DNA from: Marinobacterium halophilum
Lineage (GTDB): Bacteria > Pseudomonadota > Gammaproteobacteria > Pseudomonadales > Balneatricaceae
Assembly (NCBI RefSeq): GCF_003014615.1
Contig: NZ_PYGI01000002.1
Location: forward strand, 1-64,000
Length of the DNA stretch: 64,000 bases
Reading direction: 5' to 3'
Positions 25,850 through 35,426 of this stretch are shown here, piece after piece. Both the position numbers and the translations under genes were made by a program. The notes under the pieces were generated by a model. It saw only the letters and a program-made list of their open reading frames with translations. It was not told the DNA's origin and did no database searches. The first letter of the stretch is position 1. Each line of letters begins with the position of its first letter.

Positions 25850-26884
25850 TCAATTCCCCAACATGATGGCGACCCAGCGGGTTGACGGGTTCTGTTCCAG
25901 CGCTATTTTGGCAATCATGGTGAGCGGTATCGACAAGAACATGCCCGCAGGCCCGAACATCCAGCCCCAGATCATCAACGACAGGAACACCACCAACGGT
26001 GATAACCCCAGCCCCGTGCCCATATAACGCGGCTCCAGCACATTCCCCATCAGCACGTTGACGGCAATATAGCCCACCGCCACCAGTGCCGCATCCGGCA
26101 GGCCCAACTGCACCACCGAGAGCAGCACCGCAGGCACCGCCGCGATGATCGAGCCGACATTGGGGATGAAATTCATCAGCGCAGCGACCAGGCCCCACAA
26201 CGGTGCAAAATCAACACCCAGAATCCAGAGCCACGTGGTAATCAGGAAGCCGGTCAGCAAACTGACTGTAGTCTTGATCACCAGATACTTGTTCACCTTG
26301 CGCACAAAGTCACCGGCCTGCTCCATCGACTTTTCGGCATTCGGCAGCGCCTTGTGCAGCTTGTCGCCCAACAGCGTGGCTTCCAGCAACAGGAAGATCA
26401 CCACGAACACGATCAGCATCAGGTCGGTCAGCAGACCACCCAAATTGGTCAACGCATTACCCGCCAGCCGCATCAGCGAACCAGGGTTGAAATGGTTAAG
26501 GAACTGTTCACGGGTGACCGGCAGTCCCAGCCGCTCGAAAAACGGCAGCAACTTGACCGCTTCATCCTGAAGCCGGGCCTGGTAGGTCGGCAGACGCAGC
26601 GTAAAGGTGTCGATCGCTGAACCGACGAACAGCACCAGCGCCCAGCTGAACACCATCAAACCGAACACCAAAAGCATGACCGCCAGCCAGGGTGGAACCT
26701 TGTGTGACGTCATCCAGGCCAGCGGGGGCGCACAAATTATGGCGATAAAAATTGCCAGCAACATGGGCACGACCACTGCTTCGGCAATTTTCAGGGCACC
26801 GAGAATGACCACCAGGGAGGCCAGACCGATCAGCCATTTGAAACCGGCCGAAAGTGCAACGGGATTGGAGTCGGACATGGACAC
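25850..26884 (-). CDS. AI-2E family membrane permease
   Basis: This 344-residue protein shows the eight-helix layout of the PerM/YdiK/TqsA (AI-2E transporter) family. It has a hydrophobic N-terminal pair, a soluble middle region (about 75-150) and the conserved C-terminal blocks FAPLWGLVAALMNFIPNVGS and GNVLEPRYMGTGLGLSPLVV. Members have been linked to autoinducer export or Na+/H+ exchange; the function here cannot be set from sequence. Confidence 0.9.
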   Translation of the reverse strand: MSMSDSNPVALSAGFKWLIGLASLVVILGALKIAEAVVVPMLLAIFIAIICAPPLAWMTSHKVPPWLAVMLLVFGLMVFSWALVLFVGSAIDTFTLRLPTYQARLQDEAVKLLPFFERLGLPVTREQFLNHFNPGSLMRLAGNALTNLGGLLTDLMLIVFVVIFLLLEATLLGDKLHKALPNAEKSMEQAGDFVRKVNKYLVIKTTVSLLTGFLITTWLWILGVDFAPLWGLVAALMNFIPNVGSIIAAVPAVLLSVVQLGLPDAALVAVGYIAVNVLMGNVLEPRYMGTGLGLSPLVVFLSLMIWGWMFGPAGMFLSIPLTMIAKIALEQNPSTRWVAIMLGN

Positions 26885-26920
26885 TCCTTGTGAGTTGAAT
26901 ACCGGAAGTTGAGTACCGGC

Positions 26921-27319
26921 TTATGCGTCGGCCTTGAAATGGACATCGAGCATGCCTTTCTGCTCGTCGGTCAGGCTGATCGCCCGGCCGTTGGCAAAGT
27001 CATAACGCACCATAAAAGCCTTACCGCGGGCATTCATCTTGTCGTCCTGCCACGCTTCCTGCAACACCGTGAATGAGCTGTTACCGATTTTGCAGACATA
27101 CGTGCGGATCTCGACGTCACGGCCGTAGAACAGCTCACCAAGATAATCCACCTCGACACGGGCCAGAATCAGCTGCCATTTTTTCATATCCAGATCAGGG
27201 GTGAAAATGCGAAACAACTCGTTGCGGGCCGCCTCAAACCACTGTGGCACCCGCGTGTTGTTGATATGGCCAAGCCCATCGGTATCATAAAATGCGGGGG
27301 CGATCGTCGAGCTATACAT
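26921..27319 (-). CDS. Hotdog-fold acyl-CoA thioesterase (4HBT family)
   Basis: This 132-residue protein has the 4-hydroxybenzoyl-CoA thioesterase motif YDTDGLGHINNTRVPQWFE, where D13 is the expected catalytic aspartate. The rest follows the single hotdog domain pattern of YbgC/FadM-like enzymes (ARVEVDYLGELFYGRDVEIRT). It probably hydrolyses a short or medium acyl-CoA in the cytoplasm. There is no operon partner that defines the substrate. Confidence 0.87.
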   Translation of the reverse strand: MYSSTIAPAFYDTDGLGHINNTRVPQWFEAARNELFRIFTPDLDMKKWQLILARVEVDYLGELFYGRDVEIRTYVCKIGNSSFTVLQEAWQDDKMNARGKAFMVRYDFANGRAISLTDEQKGMLDVHFKADA

Positions 27320-27399
27320 CGGACACTCCTGTTTGTCACTGAAATAGGCCCCGAGTATAACAATGGACGCTCACCACTGGTCCACTTTTCATCGCAACG

Positions 27400-28059
27400 T
27401 CAGAGTGCCGGAACCTTGAACCGTGTCTGTCGGTATTGCAGCACCACCGCACGCGGAACAATCGCCTCGATCCGCAACCCCGGACGCACGAAATCACCTT
27501 CACGCAGCATCTTGCCTTCGTATTTGACCAATCGGGAACTCGGCTCTGCAGCATAGATATGCACGGAGAAACGGATATTCTGCAATTCCCGCTGCAGCTC
27601 TACCGGCAACTGCCGCAGGTAAGGGATACTGGCGTAAGGGTCCTCTGTGGTCACCTCAACCTGAGCGTCCACCGCGTCAGCCACCTCCGCTTGCTCGTCC
27701 TTTGTCGCCGTGGCGGGTGTCGATGGAGAAACACCCGGCGAGACCTCCGGCGTCTCCCGAATCGAAATTTTGACCCCACTGAGATCAGGTGCATCCCCGG
27801 CAGGGCTCGGTGTTGGCGTCGACACACGCTCCACGGCCAATGGCGGCTCGCTTTTGGCAGGCGGCGGGCGGTCATATATCCGCCAGCCCCAGAACAACAG
27901 CAGCGCCAACAGCACCATCAACAAGCTACGTCCGAGCCATCCGACCCAACCAACGCTTCGGGCGGGCACACCTCCCCCGCCAACCGGTGGCAAGGGATCA
28001 CCCTGTGCATGCTTACGCTGCTCGGCCGAGGCCTTGAGGGCATCGTGGATATAAGACAT
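27400..28059 (-). CDS. gspB: Type II secretion protein GspB
   Basis: This 219-residue inner-membrane protein starts with MSYIHDALKASAEQR, the hallmark of GspB N-termini. It has one membrane helix at about 38-62, a proline/threonine-rich periplasmic linker, and a C-terminal T2SSB domain (SVHIYAAEPSSRLVKYEG, then GMLREGDFV-like and IVPRAVVLQYRQTRF). GspB acts with GspA in peptidoglycan remodelling for secretin insertion. It lies 9 bases downstream of gspA. Confidence 0.92.
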   Translation of the reverse strand: MSYIHDALKASAEQRKHAQGDPLPPVGGGGVPARSVGWVGWLGRSLLMVLLALLLFWGWRIYDRPPPAKSEPPLAVERVSTPTPSPAGDAPDLSGVKISIRETPEVSPGVSPSTPATATKDEQAEVADAVDAQVEVTTEDPYASIPYLRQLPVELQRELQNIRFSVHIYAAEPSSRLVKYEGKMLREGDFVRPGLRIEAIVPRAVVLQYRQTRFKVPAL

Positions 28060-28068
28060 GATCGCCTC

Positions 28069-29898
28069 CTAGCTGTTCAGGCGTGGCAAATCCGCCAGTA
28101 CCAGACTATTAAGCCGAATCAGCGTCAACGGTCCCGCTACGCCATCCACGGTAAGCCCCTGCTGCTGCTGAAACGCTTTAACCTGCAGAAACAGCTCCGC
28201 ATCATATCGGGACTTGAGCGGCACATCGGTCGCCACACCGCGCTGACGCGCCAACTGACGGTGGAGCCAGTCCACCTCAGCGCCCTGCGCTCCGGGCCAA
28301 AGCGGTTCACGATAGCCCGGTGGCTGACGCCACAACAACGTAAACGACCCACCCCACAGCTGCTGCAACAATGCTCTGGATAGCCGCCGGGGTTGCGCAT
28401 TGAACAGCACCTCGGCAGAGTCGGCATCCAGCGCCGTCAGCATGACCGCATATGGCTGCTGCTGATAACGCAGGGTAATCACGGCCGGGCGATCCAGCTG
28501 CTCCAGCAAGCTCAACTCACCTGCCAGGGTCAGACATCCCAACCCCTGACGGGCGGCAAACGTACAGACAACCGGTTCACGACGCGGATCATAGTCTTGC
28601 TGCCAATGTTGGAACAGATCACGAAACGCCAGCACTTCAGCCAGATCGGTATCCTCCGGCGGCCGCCAACGCTGAATGTCCTCAAGCGTTTCCAGTTTCG
28701 GTGCCGGTGGTTCGATCGGCACCGCAGCTACAGCTTCCATCGACTCGGCGTAGACCGGCTGCAACTCGGGCAGTCCACTGACGTGGACAGGCGCTTGAGC
28801 ATCGGGCGGTACAGACACGGCGGGCACGACCGGCAACATGAGTTCATCCGGCACCATTTTTTCCCACGGGAACAGCTTGGCACGCAGCGCCTGCTGCTCC
28901 GCCGCTGTCATCATCGGTGCTGCCGGCGGTGATGCCGCGGATGAGAACGGCTGGCCGCTCAGCTGCCCATTGAACAACAGCGACAGCCCCAGACCAGCCG
29001 CCCACCCAAGCAGCCCCACCAGCAACGCAACCAACAACCAGACATACAAGGGGCGACGACCACTGACGGTGGCTACTCCGTCCTGCCCCAATACTTCACG
29101 CGCCGCACGCTGCAGGGTTTCCACACTGACTTCGTTGCGCGTCTGCACATAGGTGCCCAGCAATGCACGGTCACAGATCTGATTGATCACCCGCGGCAAA
29201 CCCGCCGATAAACGATACAGACACTTCAGGGTCGCCGGTGGAAACACTGGCCGGTTCAGCCCTGCCACCATGAGCCGGTGATAAATGTAATTGGGCAGAT
29301 CCGACTCTGCCAACGGCCCCAGATGAAAGCGGGCACTGATCCGCTGGGACAGCTGCCGCAAATCATCCCGTGCCAGGCGCTCAAGCAATTCTGGCTGCCC
29401 CAGCAGCACAACCTTGAGCAGCTTGGCTTCACTGGTTTCCAGATTGGTCAACAGGCGCAACTGCTCCAGCGACGCGAAAGGCAATTGCTGGGCTTCATCA
29501 ATGATCAACAGCGTATTGCGCCCCTGCGCATGCTGCTGCAGCAGAAAGTGATAAATTCTGTCGCAGAGTACTTTCATTGACCCCCGTGGAACCGGGCCCG
29601 GATCGAGCTTCAACTCATCGCAGACCGCCTGTAACAGCTCCAGCGGCTGCAGGTGCGGATTGAGGATCAAGGCAAAGTCAGTCGTCTCGGGCAACTGTTC
29701 TATCAGCCGACGTGACAGCGTCGTCTTGCCCGTTCCCACTTCACCGGTTAACAGAATGAAGCCCCCATCCGCCTCAATACCGTACAGTAGATGCGCCAAC
29801 GCCTCTTCATGCTGCCCGCTCATATAGAGATAGCGCGGATTGGGTGCTATCGAAAAGGGGGGTTCATGCAAACCAAAATATTCACAGTACATATACAT
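28069..29898 (-). CDS. gspA: GspA/ExeA-type AAA ATPase with peptidoglycan-binding domain
   Basis: This 609-residue protein begins MYMYCEYFGLHEPPFS, the ExeA-type start. It has Walker A (GEVGTGKTTLSRR, residues 52-64), Walker B (LLIIDEAQQL), a membrane helix at about 283-310, and a C-terminal peptidoglycan-binding domain (VKAFQQQQGLTVDGVAGPLT). ExeA with ExeB helps insert the secretin through the cell wall. I chose ATG 29898 over a TTG start at 29919; an ATG at 29892 is equally possible. It pairs with gspB about 10 kb from the main T2SS operon, a common split. Confidence 0.92.
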   Translation of the reverse strand: MYMYCEYFGLHEPPFSIAPNPRYLYMSGQHEEALAHLLYGIEADGGFILLTGEVGTGKTTLSRRLIEQLPETTDFALILNPHLQPLELLQAVCDELKLDPGPVPRGSMKVLCDRIYHFLLQQHAQGRNTLLIIDEAQQLPFASLEQLRLLTNLETSEAKLLKVVLLGQPELLERLARDDLRQLSQRISARFHLGPLAESDLPNYIYHRLMVAGLNRPVFPPATLKCLYRLSAGLPRVINQICDRALLGTYVQTRNEVSVETLQRAAREVLGQDGVATVSGRRPLYVWLLVALLVGLLGWAAGLGLSLLFNGQLSGQPFSSAASPPAAPMMTAAEQQALRAKLFPWEKMVPDELMLPVVPAVSVPPDAQAPVHVSGLPELQPVYAESMEAVAAVPIEPPAPKLETLEDIQRWRPPEDTDLAEVLAFRDLFQHWQQDYDPRREPVVCTFAARQGLGCLTLAGELSLLEQLDRPAVITLRYQQQPYAVMLTALDADSAEVLFNAQPRRLSRALLQQLWGGSFTLLWRQPPGYREPLWPGAQGAEVDWLHRQLARQRGVATDVPLKSRYDAELFLQVKAFQQQQGLTVDGVAGPLTLIRLNSLVLADLPRLNS

Positions 29899-30117
29899 GT
29901 CCGCCTGATTGGCTGCCAACCTGGGTTAACTATCTTGATTCCCTGTCATGAATCTGACTATTTTTATGTATAAAACCTGAACCAACATGAATAAAAAGAA
30001 ACCTTTTAAACATATTGTTGACTATTAATACGTCTACCGACCCATTTTTATGACTACAATTTTCCTTAGTGTAGTCCAACCACTGCACCCGGTTGTAAAT
30101 CAACCAAGGTGATGCAT

Positions 30118-31527
30118 ATGAATACTCCAAGCTCACAGGAGCACAAACATCCAGAGACGGAACGGCCCCTTGTATTACTCGACCTGTCCAGCCGGCCCAG
30201 CCCGGAACTGACGCCTGCCACCTTTCCGGGGTGGAAATTGCACCGGGTCGGCAGCCTGGCCGAAGCAGAAAAACTGCTGCAAACAGAATCCTTTGTTGTC
30301 GGACTGGCCTGCTTCGACTGGCTTGAAGATGACAACAACCAGGCCTTGACCCAGTTTTTTCAACGCCACCATCAAATCGCCTGGGTTGCTGCGATATGGC
30401 CTGACCAGCTACAGGATGTGGGGCTGCGACGGCTACTGTTCGAAAACTTCTATGACTACTGTTCCCTGCCGCTGGGGAGCAGTCTCGACCACCTGTCGAT
30501 CATTCTGGGCCACGCCTACGGCCTGTATCATCTGCAACATCTGGACACTGATGCACTGGAGAATGACAACCAGTTCCAGATGGTGGGTGCCAGCCCGCAG
30601 ATGCTGAAGATTTTCGACCTGATCCGCAAAGTGGCACAAACCGATGCCACGGTGCTGATCATGGGTGAAAGCGGCACCGGGAAGGAGTTGATCGCCCGTG
30701 CGATCCATCAGCGTTCCAGCCGCCAGGCGTTCCCGTTCATCGCGGTCAATTGCGGAGCCCTGCCCGAGAGCCTGATTCAGTCCGAACTATTCGGCTGTGA
30801 AAAAGGCGCGTTCACCGGCGCTCATCAACGCCGCATCGGACGCATTGAATCGGCGCATCAGGGCTCTCTTTTTCTGGATGAGATCGGTGACCTGGCCTCC
30901 AATCTGCAGGCACACCTGCTGCGCTTTCTGCAGGAGGGAACGATCGAGCGTCTGGGTTCAAGCCAGAGTATCGAGATCAACACCCGCGTGATCGCAGCCA
31001 CCAATATCGATCTGGAGCAAGCTGTAAAAGAGGGGCGTTTCCGGGAAGATCTGTTTTATCGCCTGAGCGTGCTCAACATAAAAGTGCCGCCACTGCGCGA
31101 GCGGGGTGAAGACAAGGAGTTGCTAGCGCGTTTCTTCTTCAACAAATTCTGCAATGACCACAGCGGCCAGCTTAAAGGTTTCACCCAAGAAGCACTCGAC
31201 GCCATCAACCAGCACCTCTGGCCCGGCAATGTCCGCGAGATGATCAACCGCGTTCGACGCGGCATGATCATGAGTGATAACCGTCTGATTACGCCACAGG
31301 ATCTGAATCTGGAGCCCAGCCTTATTCGTACGCATACACCGGAGACATTCAAAACCCTTGATGAAGCCCGTGCCGAAGCCGAGCGGGTCGTCATCGAACA
31401 CACACTTTCACAGTGTCAGAACAACGTATCCAGAGCCGCGAAAATGCTGGAGGTTTCCCGTGTCACCCTGTATCGCATGATGGAAAAACACCACCTGCAT
31501 CACCACAAGGCGTCAGCCCATCATTGA
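30118..31527 (+). CDS. Sigma-54 activator, VpsR-like, with intact GAFTGA loop
   Basis: This 469-residue protein has a degenerate receiver-like domain (residues 1-145), an AAA+ domain (Walker A GESGTGKE at 183-190) and a Fis-type HTH at the C-terminus ([20 protein letters not shown]). Overall it resembles Vibrio VpsR, a c-di-GMP-binding regulator of biofilm genes. VpsR lacks the sigma-54 contact loop, but here GAFTGA (230-235) is perfect, so a true sigma-54 activator is expected. The ATG at 30118 has AAGG 8 bases upstream; GTG/ATG codons at 30109-30114 are less likely. It lies between gspAB and the riboswitch-controlled protease gene. Confidence 0.87.
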   Translation: MNTPSSQEHKHPETERPLVLLDLSSRPSPELTPATFPGWKLHRVGSLAEAEKLLQTESFVVGLACFDWLEDDNNQALTQFFQRHHQIAWVAAIWPDQLQDVGLRRLLFENFYDYCSLPLGSSLDHLSIILGHAYGLYHLQHLDTDALENDNQFQMVGASPQMLKIFDLIRKVAQTDATVLIMGESGTGKELIARAIHQRSSRQAFPFIAVNCGALPESLIQSELFGCEKGAFTGAHQRRIGRIESAHQGSLFLDEIGDLASNLQAHLLRFLQEGTIERLGSSQSIEINTRVIAATNIDLEQAVKEGRFREDLFYRLSVLNIKVPPLRERGEDKELLARFFFNKFCNDHSGQLKGFTQEALDAINQHLWPGNVREMINRVRRGMIMSDNRLITPQDLNLEPSLIRTHTPETFKTLDEARAEAERVVIEHTLSQCQNNVSRAAKMLEVSRVTLYRMMEKHHLHHHKASAHH

Positions 31528-31611
31528 ACCGCTGAGCGGCCCCCTCTCAGCTGTATTGTTGCTCTCAGGTTACATTCTCCCCCTACACTGCCCCCGCATT
31601 CACGCCCCCGA

Positions 31612-31637
31612 CAACCATTAACCAATTGTAATGGTTG
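31612..31637. promoter_or_regulatory. Inverted repeat upstream of small ORF
   Basis: CAACCATTA (31612-31620) and TAATGGTTG (31629-31637) form a perfect 9-bp inverted repeat with an 8-base AT-rich spacer. It lies just before the small gene starting at 31651 or 31699 and could be a dimeric operator. Confidence 0.45.
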
Positions 31638-31650
31638 ATGTAATAAATTT

Positions 31651-31920
31651 ATGGCCCAAATTCTGCTAATTACTAAGGAATCGTCTGAGGCCGCTGCCAT
31701 GAAGCATTTGCGCAAAGCACTGTCCAACCACCGTCTGATCCGGTCACAGCCGGACAGTCCTGCTGCAGCGCACTCGGATTCCGCCACCACCGCGCATGAC
31801 GAACTTCCGCTCACCTGGCAGCGACGCAAACCCAGCTTCGACACTCTTGACGCGCCCCTGCCACCGCAGGTTATTACCCTATGGGACGAAATAGACAAGA
31901 CATATGAAAAAAAGGTCTAA
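31651..31920 (+). CDS. Small hypothetical protein
   Basis: This open frame codes for 89 residues from the ATG at 31651 or 73 from the ATG at 31699; the latter has a GAGG Shine-Dalgarno 8 bases upstream and may be the true start. The protein is hydrophilic, with a basic N-terminus, a Ser/Ala/His-rich middle (SPAAAHSDSATTAHDE) and a C-terminus WDEIDKTYEKK. No family is recognised. It follows the VpsR-like gene on the same strand, with an inverted repeat in front. GC-rich third positions support real coding. Confidence 0.5.
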   Translation: MAQILLITKESSEAAAMKHLRKALSNHRLIRSQPDSPAAAHSDSATTAHDELPLTWQRRKPSFDTLDAPLPPQVITLWDEIDKTYEKKV

Positions 31921-32335
31921 ATAAAATCCCGCCTTCGCCTCTGCCCATAAGTGTTAATTTAATGTAACAACCCTATAGCCTCCTGTTCTTGTATACCAAC
32001 AGTTACAGGACAAGTTCGCATTTTTTATCATATTATTAACACAGAAAATAATTAAAAATTCTTTTTTGTAAAATATATGAAACACATCGTAACAAATACA
32101 TTACATATATGAACCGCTTCGAAAAAACCTGAATATTTAAATTACTTTTCTGTTCCTGTTATTATCATCCCCACTTCGTTCCTATACCGTTTATAAAACA
32201 TTGCCGAGCGAAGCGGTGTAAAGAAATAGACGGGAATACATCTCGGGCACCCGGTATCTGTACAGAACTGACAAGAGTTCTGCCAAGCGGTGCCGCCCGA
32301 CCTGAACACCCCGACCTCGGCACCCGAAATTGCGA
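31921..32335 (+). other. Intergenic region upstream of protease: AT-rich promoter zone and structured leader
   Basis: The first ~240 bases are AT-rich and probably contain the promoter, but no exact site can be fixed. From about 32210 the composition changes to GC-rich with strong nested inverted repeats, which run into the c-di-GMP riboswitch that follows. No coding frame is supported. Confidence 0.5.
32246..32294 (+). ncRNA. Nested stem structure in protease leader, unknown class
   Basis: An inner 7-bp perfect stem, CAGAACT (32263-32269) with AGTTCTG (32276-32282), sits inside an outer 6-bp stem, GGCACC (32246-32251) with GGTGCC (32289-32294), followed by GCCCGACC. It lies 40 bases before the c-di-GMP-I aptamer. 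The pattern of a GGGCAC strand, an internal hairpin and a CCGACC end is faintly like a c-di-GMP-II aptamer, but the match is not sufficient for a call. Confidence 0.4.
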
Positions 32336-32424
32336 GATCCTCTCCCGAAAAGGCACGACTCCCAAGAGTCACGCAAAGCCATGGAGTAGACATTCATGTC
32401 TACCCGCCAGGCTACCGAAGGAGG
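32336..32424 (+). promoter_or_regulatory. Class I c-di-GMP riboswitch (GEMM) controlling the secreted protease
   Basis: The core elements of the GEMM aptamer occur in order. A GGC strand (32352-32354) is followed by a hairpin GACTC-CCAA-GAGTC (32357-32370), the invariant ACGCAAAGCC (32371-32380), a second hairpin GTAGAC-ATTCAT-GTCTAC (32386-32403), and the GGCTACCG element (32410-32417) followed by GAAGGAGG. A P1-like closing helix is possible between CCTC (32339-32342) and GAGG (32421-32424). The start codon of the protease lies about 70 bases downstream. The tetraloop is CCAA rather than GNRA, a minor deviation. Confidence 0.82.
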
Positions 32425-32462
32425 CCTCTCTGAGCCGCCCAATGCCCGCTCGCCAGAGGATC
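32425..32462 (+). promoter_or_regulatory. Possible expression platform of the riboswitch
   Basis: CCTCT (32425-32429) can pair with AGAGG (32455-32459) around an inner GAGC/GCTC stem. The 5' strand of the aptamer, GATCCTCT (32336-32343), is also a perfect 8-base complement of AGAGGATC (32455-32462). The two pairings exclude each other, which is how a ligand-dependent switch could work. The Shine-Dalgarno AGGAGA follows at 32483-32488. Confidence 0.45.
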
Positions 32463-32493
32463 TGACTGAATGACTGTGTTTCAGGAGAGATCC

Positions 32494-35400
32494 ATGACGT
32501 TATTACTGACCCCGCCCCTTGCCCGCCGCCTGACAACACTGGCAGTGGTAGCCGCGCTGTCATCGACTGTATTATCAGCACAGGCCGCTGACACTCCCCG
32601 CGTGCCACCGACTAAACAGCTGCACGAACAAGCCAACACCCAGTCGCAGGCACTGATGGCGCTGCACAAACGCTGGCAGAATGCTAAGGGACCGTCCCGC
32701 CAAACGCTGCAGGCCCAACTGCTGCGTCAGGCGGATATGCGTCGTGATCTGCTGCGCCAGCTGGTTAAACAGCAGCCCGGGGTTGCCCTGCAGTTGGCCA
32801 TTCCCGATGCAAAACAGCTGGGCATGCCCGTAGACGTTGTCGAAAAGCTGGAACAGCGCCTGAACCTGAGCGGCCAGTTGGAAGTGTTTTACGAAGACCA
32901 GGAAGATGGCAAGCACCGTTTGCGCCACGTTCTGGCAACCCCGTTCGGCGAGCGCTTTGAGCTGCACTTTACCGATACCCCGCCCCGGCTGAAGCATGGC
33001 CATGCGGTTGAGCTGGAAGGCCTGCTGGTGACGGCAGCAGATGACAGCACATCGGATGGCGATATTGCACTGAACAGTGACGCGCTGGTGCTGGCGGCCG
33101 ACGGTGGCGTTACCGGTGGCAGCAACGGCGGCACCGCTGCCGACAGCAGCGCCACCTTTGGTGCCCAGTCGACACTGGTCATCAACGTCAACTTCAGCGA
33201 CAACACCAGCCAACCCTGGACTACTGAACAGGCGCGCAGCACGGTCTTCGACCAGGCCAGCAGCTTCCTGCATGAAAATTCATTCGGCCAGACCTGGCTG
33301 GAAGGCGAAACCACGCCCTGGCTGACCCTGCCGATCAACAGCAGCGGCTGTGACACCTCTGCCATCACCTCGGCCGCCCACGACGCTGCCACGGCTGCCG
33401 GCTATGACCTGAGCCAGTACAACCGTCTGATCTTTGCCATGCCTTACACCGCAGGTTGCGGTTTTTCCGGCGTCGGTTCCGTCGGCGGGACCACATCCAC
33501 CATGTTGATCAACGGTTCCATGTACTGGTTTACCGTCGCCCACGAGATGGGACACAACCTGGGCCTGTATCACTCTCATGCACTGGAGTGCGGCAGCGAT
33601 GTTACCGGCAGCAACTGCTCCAGTGACGAATACGGTGATGGCGTCGACATCATGGGCCGCGTCAACGGCCACTTCACCGCCTTCCAGAAAGAGCGTCTGG
33701 GCTGGCTCGACAGCCGTCATATCCAGACCGTTACCGGCAGCGGCATCCATGAACTGGAGCCCTATGCTACCCAGCCGGGCAGCGCACCAAAGGCACTCAA
33801 AATCGCCAAAGGCACCGATCCGGTTTCCGGCGAGAACAGCTGGTACTATGTCGAATACCGTCAGGCCAGCGGCTATGACAACATTCTGGCCAGCAACGCC
33901 AACGTACAGAACGGCGTGGTGGTACATACCGGCATCAGCAACAAGGGCAACAGCAGCTATCTGCTGGACATGACCCCGGCCAGCACACCGTCCAACTACA
34001 CCGATACCCGCGACCCGGCACTGGAAGTCGGCCAGCAGTTTACCGACGCCGATGCAGGCATCACCCTGGCGACCGAATGGGTGGACGGCACCCGTGCCCG
34101 CGTTAACGTGCAACTGCCCGATGCCGTGAACAGCTGTACCCGCGCCAACCCGAGCCTGAGTGTCACCCCGGGCGAAAGCGTGTGGGCCGCCGCAGGCAGC
34201 AGTCAGGCGTATACCCTGACCCTGACCAACCAGGACAGCGCCGCCTGCAGCAGCAGTAACTACACCCTGAACACCGGCGTGCCCAGCGGCTGGAGCAGCG
34301 TACTGGCCAGTACAGCACTGACCCTGGCACCGGGCGAAAGCCGCTCCACCAGCTGGACCGTCACCTCTGCCGACAGCGCCGTTGACGGTTTCTACACCCT
34401 CACCGCCCAGGCCACCTCCGGCAGCCAGAGCGCCAGCAGCAGCCTGACCTATGTGGTCGATAACCCGGTGGTCAACAACCGGCCCGACGCGGTGAGCGAT
34501 ACCGCCCGTACCGATTTTGAAACAGCGGTTACCGTCGCCGTGCTGGCCAACGACTCCGACCCCGATGGCGACCGCCTGAGCGTTACCGCCGCTAATGCCG
34601 TCAACGGCCGCGCCGTCATCAATGCCGACCAGTCGATCACCTATACCCCGGCAGCCGGTTTCAGCGGCTTGGCCAGCTTCAGCTACAGCATCAGCGATGG
34701 CAAGGGCGGCACCGACAGCGCCAGCATCAGCATTGATGTAGCCGCAGCGCCCGAGCCGACACCGGAACCCAATGAGGCTCCGATCGCCGGCAACGACACC
34801 GCCGTGACCGCCTTTGAAACATCGGTCAGCATCGCCGTGCTCGCCAATGATCGCGACCCAGAAGGCGAACAGCTAACCCTGAGCGCTGTCAACGCCACCC
34901 GTGGTACGGCTCGCATCAATGCCGACGGCACGCTGATTTATACCCCGGCCACTGGCTTCAGCGGTCAGACCAGCCTGAGCTATACCGTGCGCGACCCTCA
35001 GGGCGCAACCGCAACGGCCAGCGTCACGATTACAGTCGAGGCAGAAGTACAGCCGGAACCGGAACCGAGCGTCAATGAAGCGCCCATCGCCAATGCCGAC
35101 AGTGCCACACTGGCAACCAAGCAGAGTATCAAGATCCCGGTACTGGCCAATGACCGTGATCCTGAAGGCAGTACACTGCGCATTACCGGCTTCACTCAGG
35201 GCGGCAAGGGCAGCGTACGCCAGAATGCAGACGGCACCCTGACCTACACGCCGGGCAAGCCGTTCAAACAGGATGACCGCTTCAGTTACACCATCAGCGA
35301 TGGCGAAAAAACCGCCACAGCAACTGTGCAGGTGAGCCTCGCGGCAGATGCCGGTGGCAGCAGCGGTGGTAGCAACAACGGCAAGGGCAACAACAAGTAG
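32494..35400 (+). CDS. Secreted metzincin protease with NEW3 and three cadherin-like repeats
   Basis: This 968-residue protein has a signal peptide (cleavage after SAQA, about residue 31), an N-terminal propeptide-like region, and a gametolysin-like M11 domain. The zinc motif HEMGHNLGLYH is at residues 350-360 and a Met-turn (DIMGR) is near 387. An NEW3-type beta-domain (about 550-655) and three tandem Ig/cadherin-like repeats (VLANDSDPDGDRL-type motif) follow, ending in a Gly/Ser/Asn-rich tail. It is probably exported by the nearby T2SS. The ATG at 32494 is preferred over 32470 because AGGAGA precedes it. A c-di-GMP riboswitch lies in its leader. Confidence 0.9.
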   Translation: MTLLLTPPLARRLTTLAVVAALSSTVLSAQAADTPRVPPTKQLHEQANTQSQALMALHKRWQNAKGPSRQTLQAQLLRQADMRRDLLRQLVKQQPGVALQLAIPDAKQLGMPVDVVEKLEQRLNLSGQLEVFYEDQEDGKHRLRHVLATPFGERFELHFTDTPPRLKHGHAVELEGLLVTAADDSTSDGDIALNSDALVLAADGGVTGGSNGGTAADSSATFGAQSTLVINVNFSDNTSQPWTTEQARSTVFDQASSFLHENSFGQTWLEGETTPWLTLPINSSGCDTSAITSAAHDAATAAGYDLSQYNRLIFAMPYTAGCGFSGVGSVGGTTSTMLINGSMYWFTVAHEMGHNLGLYHSHALECGSDVTGSNCSSDEYGDGVDIMGRVNGHFTAFQKERLGWLDSRHIQTVTGSGIHELEPYATQPGSAPKALKIAKGTDPVSGENSWYYVEYRQASGYDNILASNANVQNGVVVHTGISNKGNSSYLLDMTPASTPSNYTDTRDPALEVGQQFTDADAGITLATEWVDGTRARVNVQLPDAVNSCTRANPSLSVTPGESVWAAAGSSQAYTLTLTNQDSAACSSSNYTLNTGVPSGWSSVLASTALTLAPGESRSTSWTVTSADSAVDGFYTLTAQATSGSQSASSSLTYVVDNPVVNNRPDAVSDTARTDFETAVTVAVLANDSDPDGDRLSVTAANAVNGRAVINADQSITYTPAAGFSGLASFSYSISDGKGGTDSASISIDVAAAPEPTPEPNEAPIAGNDTAVTAFETSVSIAVLANDRDPEGEQLTLSAVNATRGTARINADGTLIYTPATGFSGQTSLSYTVRDPQGATATASVTITVEAEVQPEPEPSVNEAPIANADSATLATKQSIKIPVLANDRDPEGSTLRITGFTQGGKGSVRQNADGTLTYTPGKPFKQDDRFSYTISDGEKTATATVQVSLAADAGGSSGGSNNGKGNNK

Positions 35401-35426
35401 CAACTTGCCATACGCACGGTAGCCAC

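Noticed and set aside
30017-30060. TTGACT with TACAAT as a promoter for the VpsR-like gene
   Set aside because: The spacing between the two is about 31 bases, far from the usual 17.
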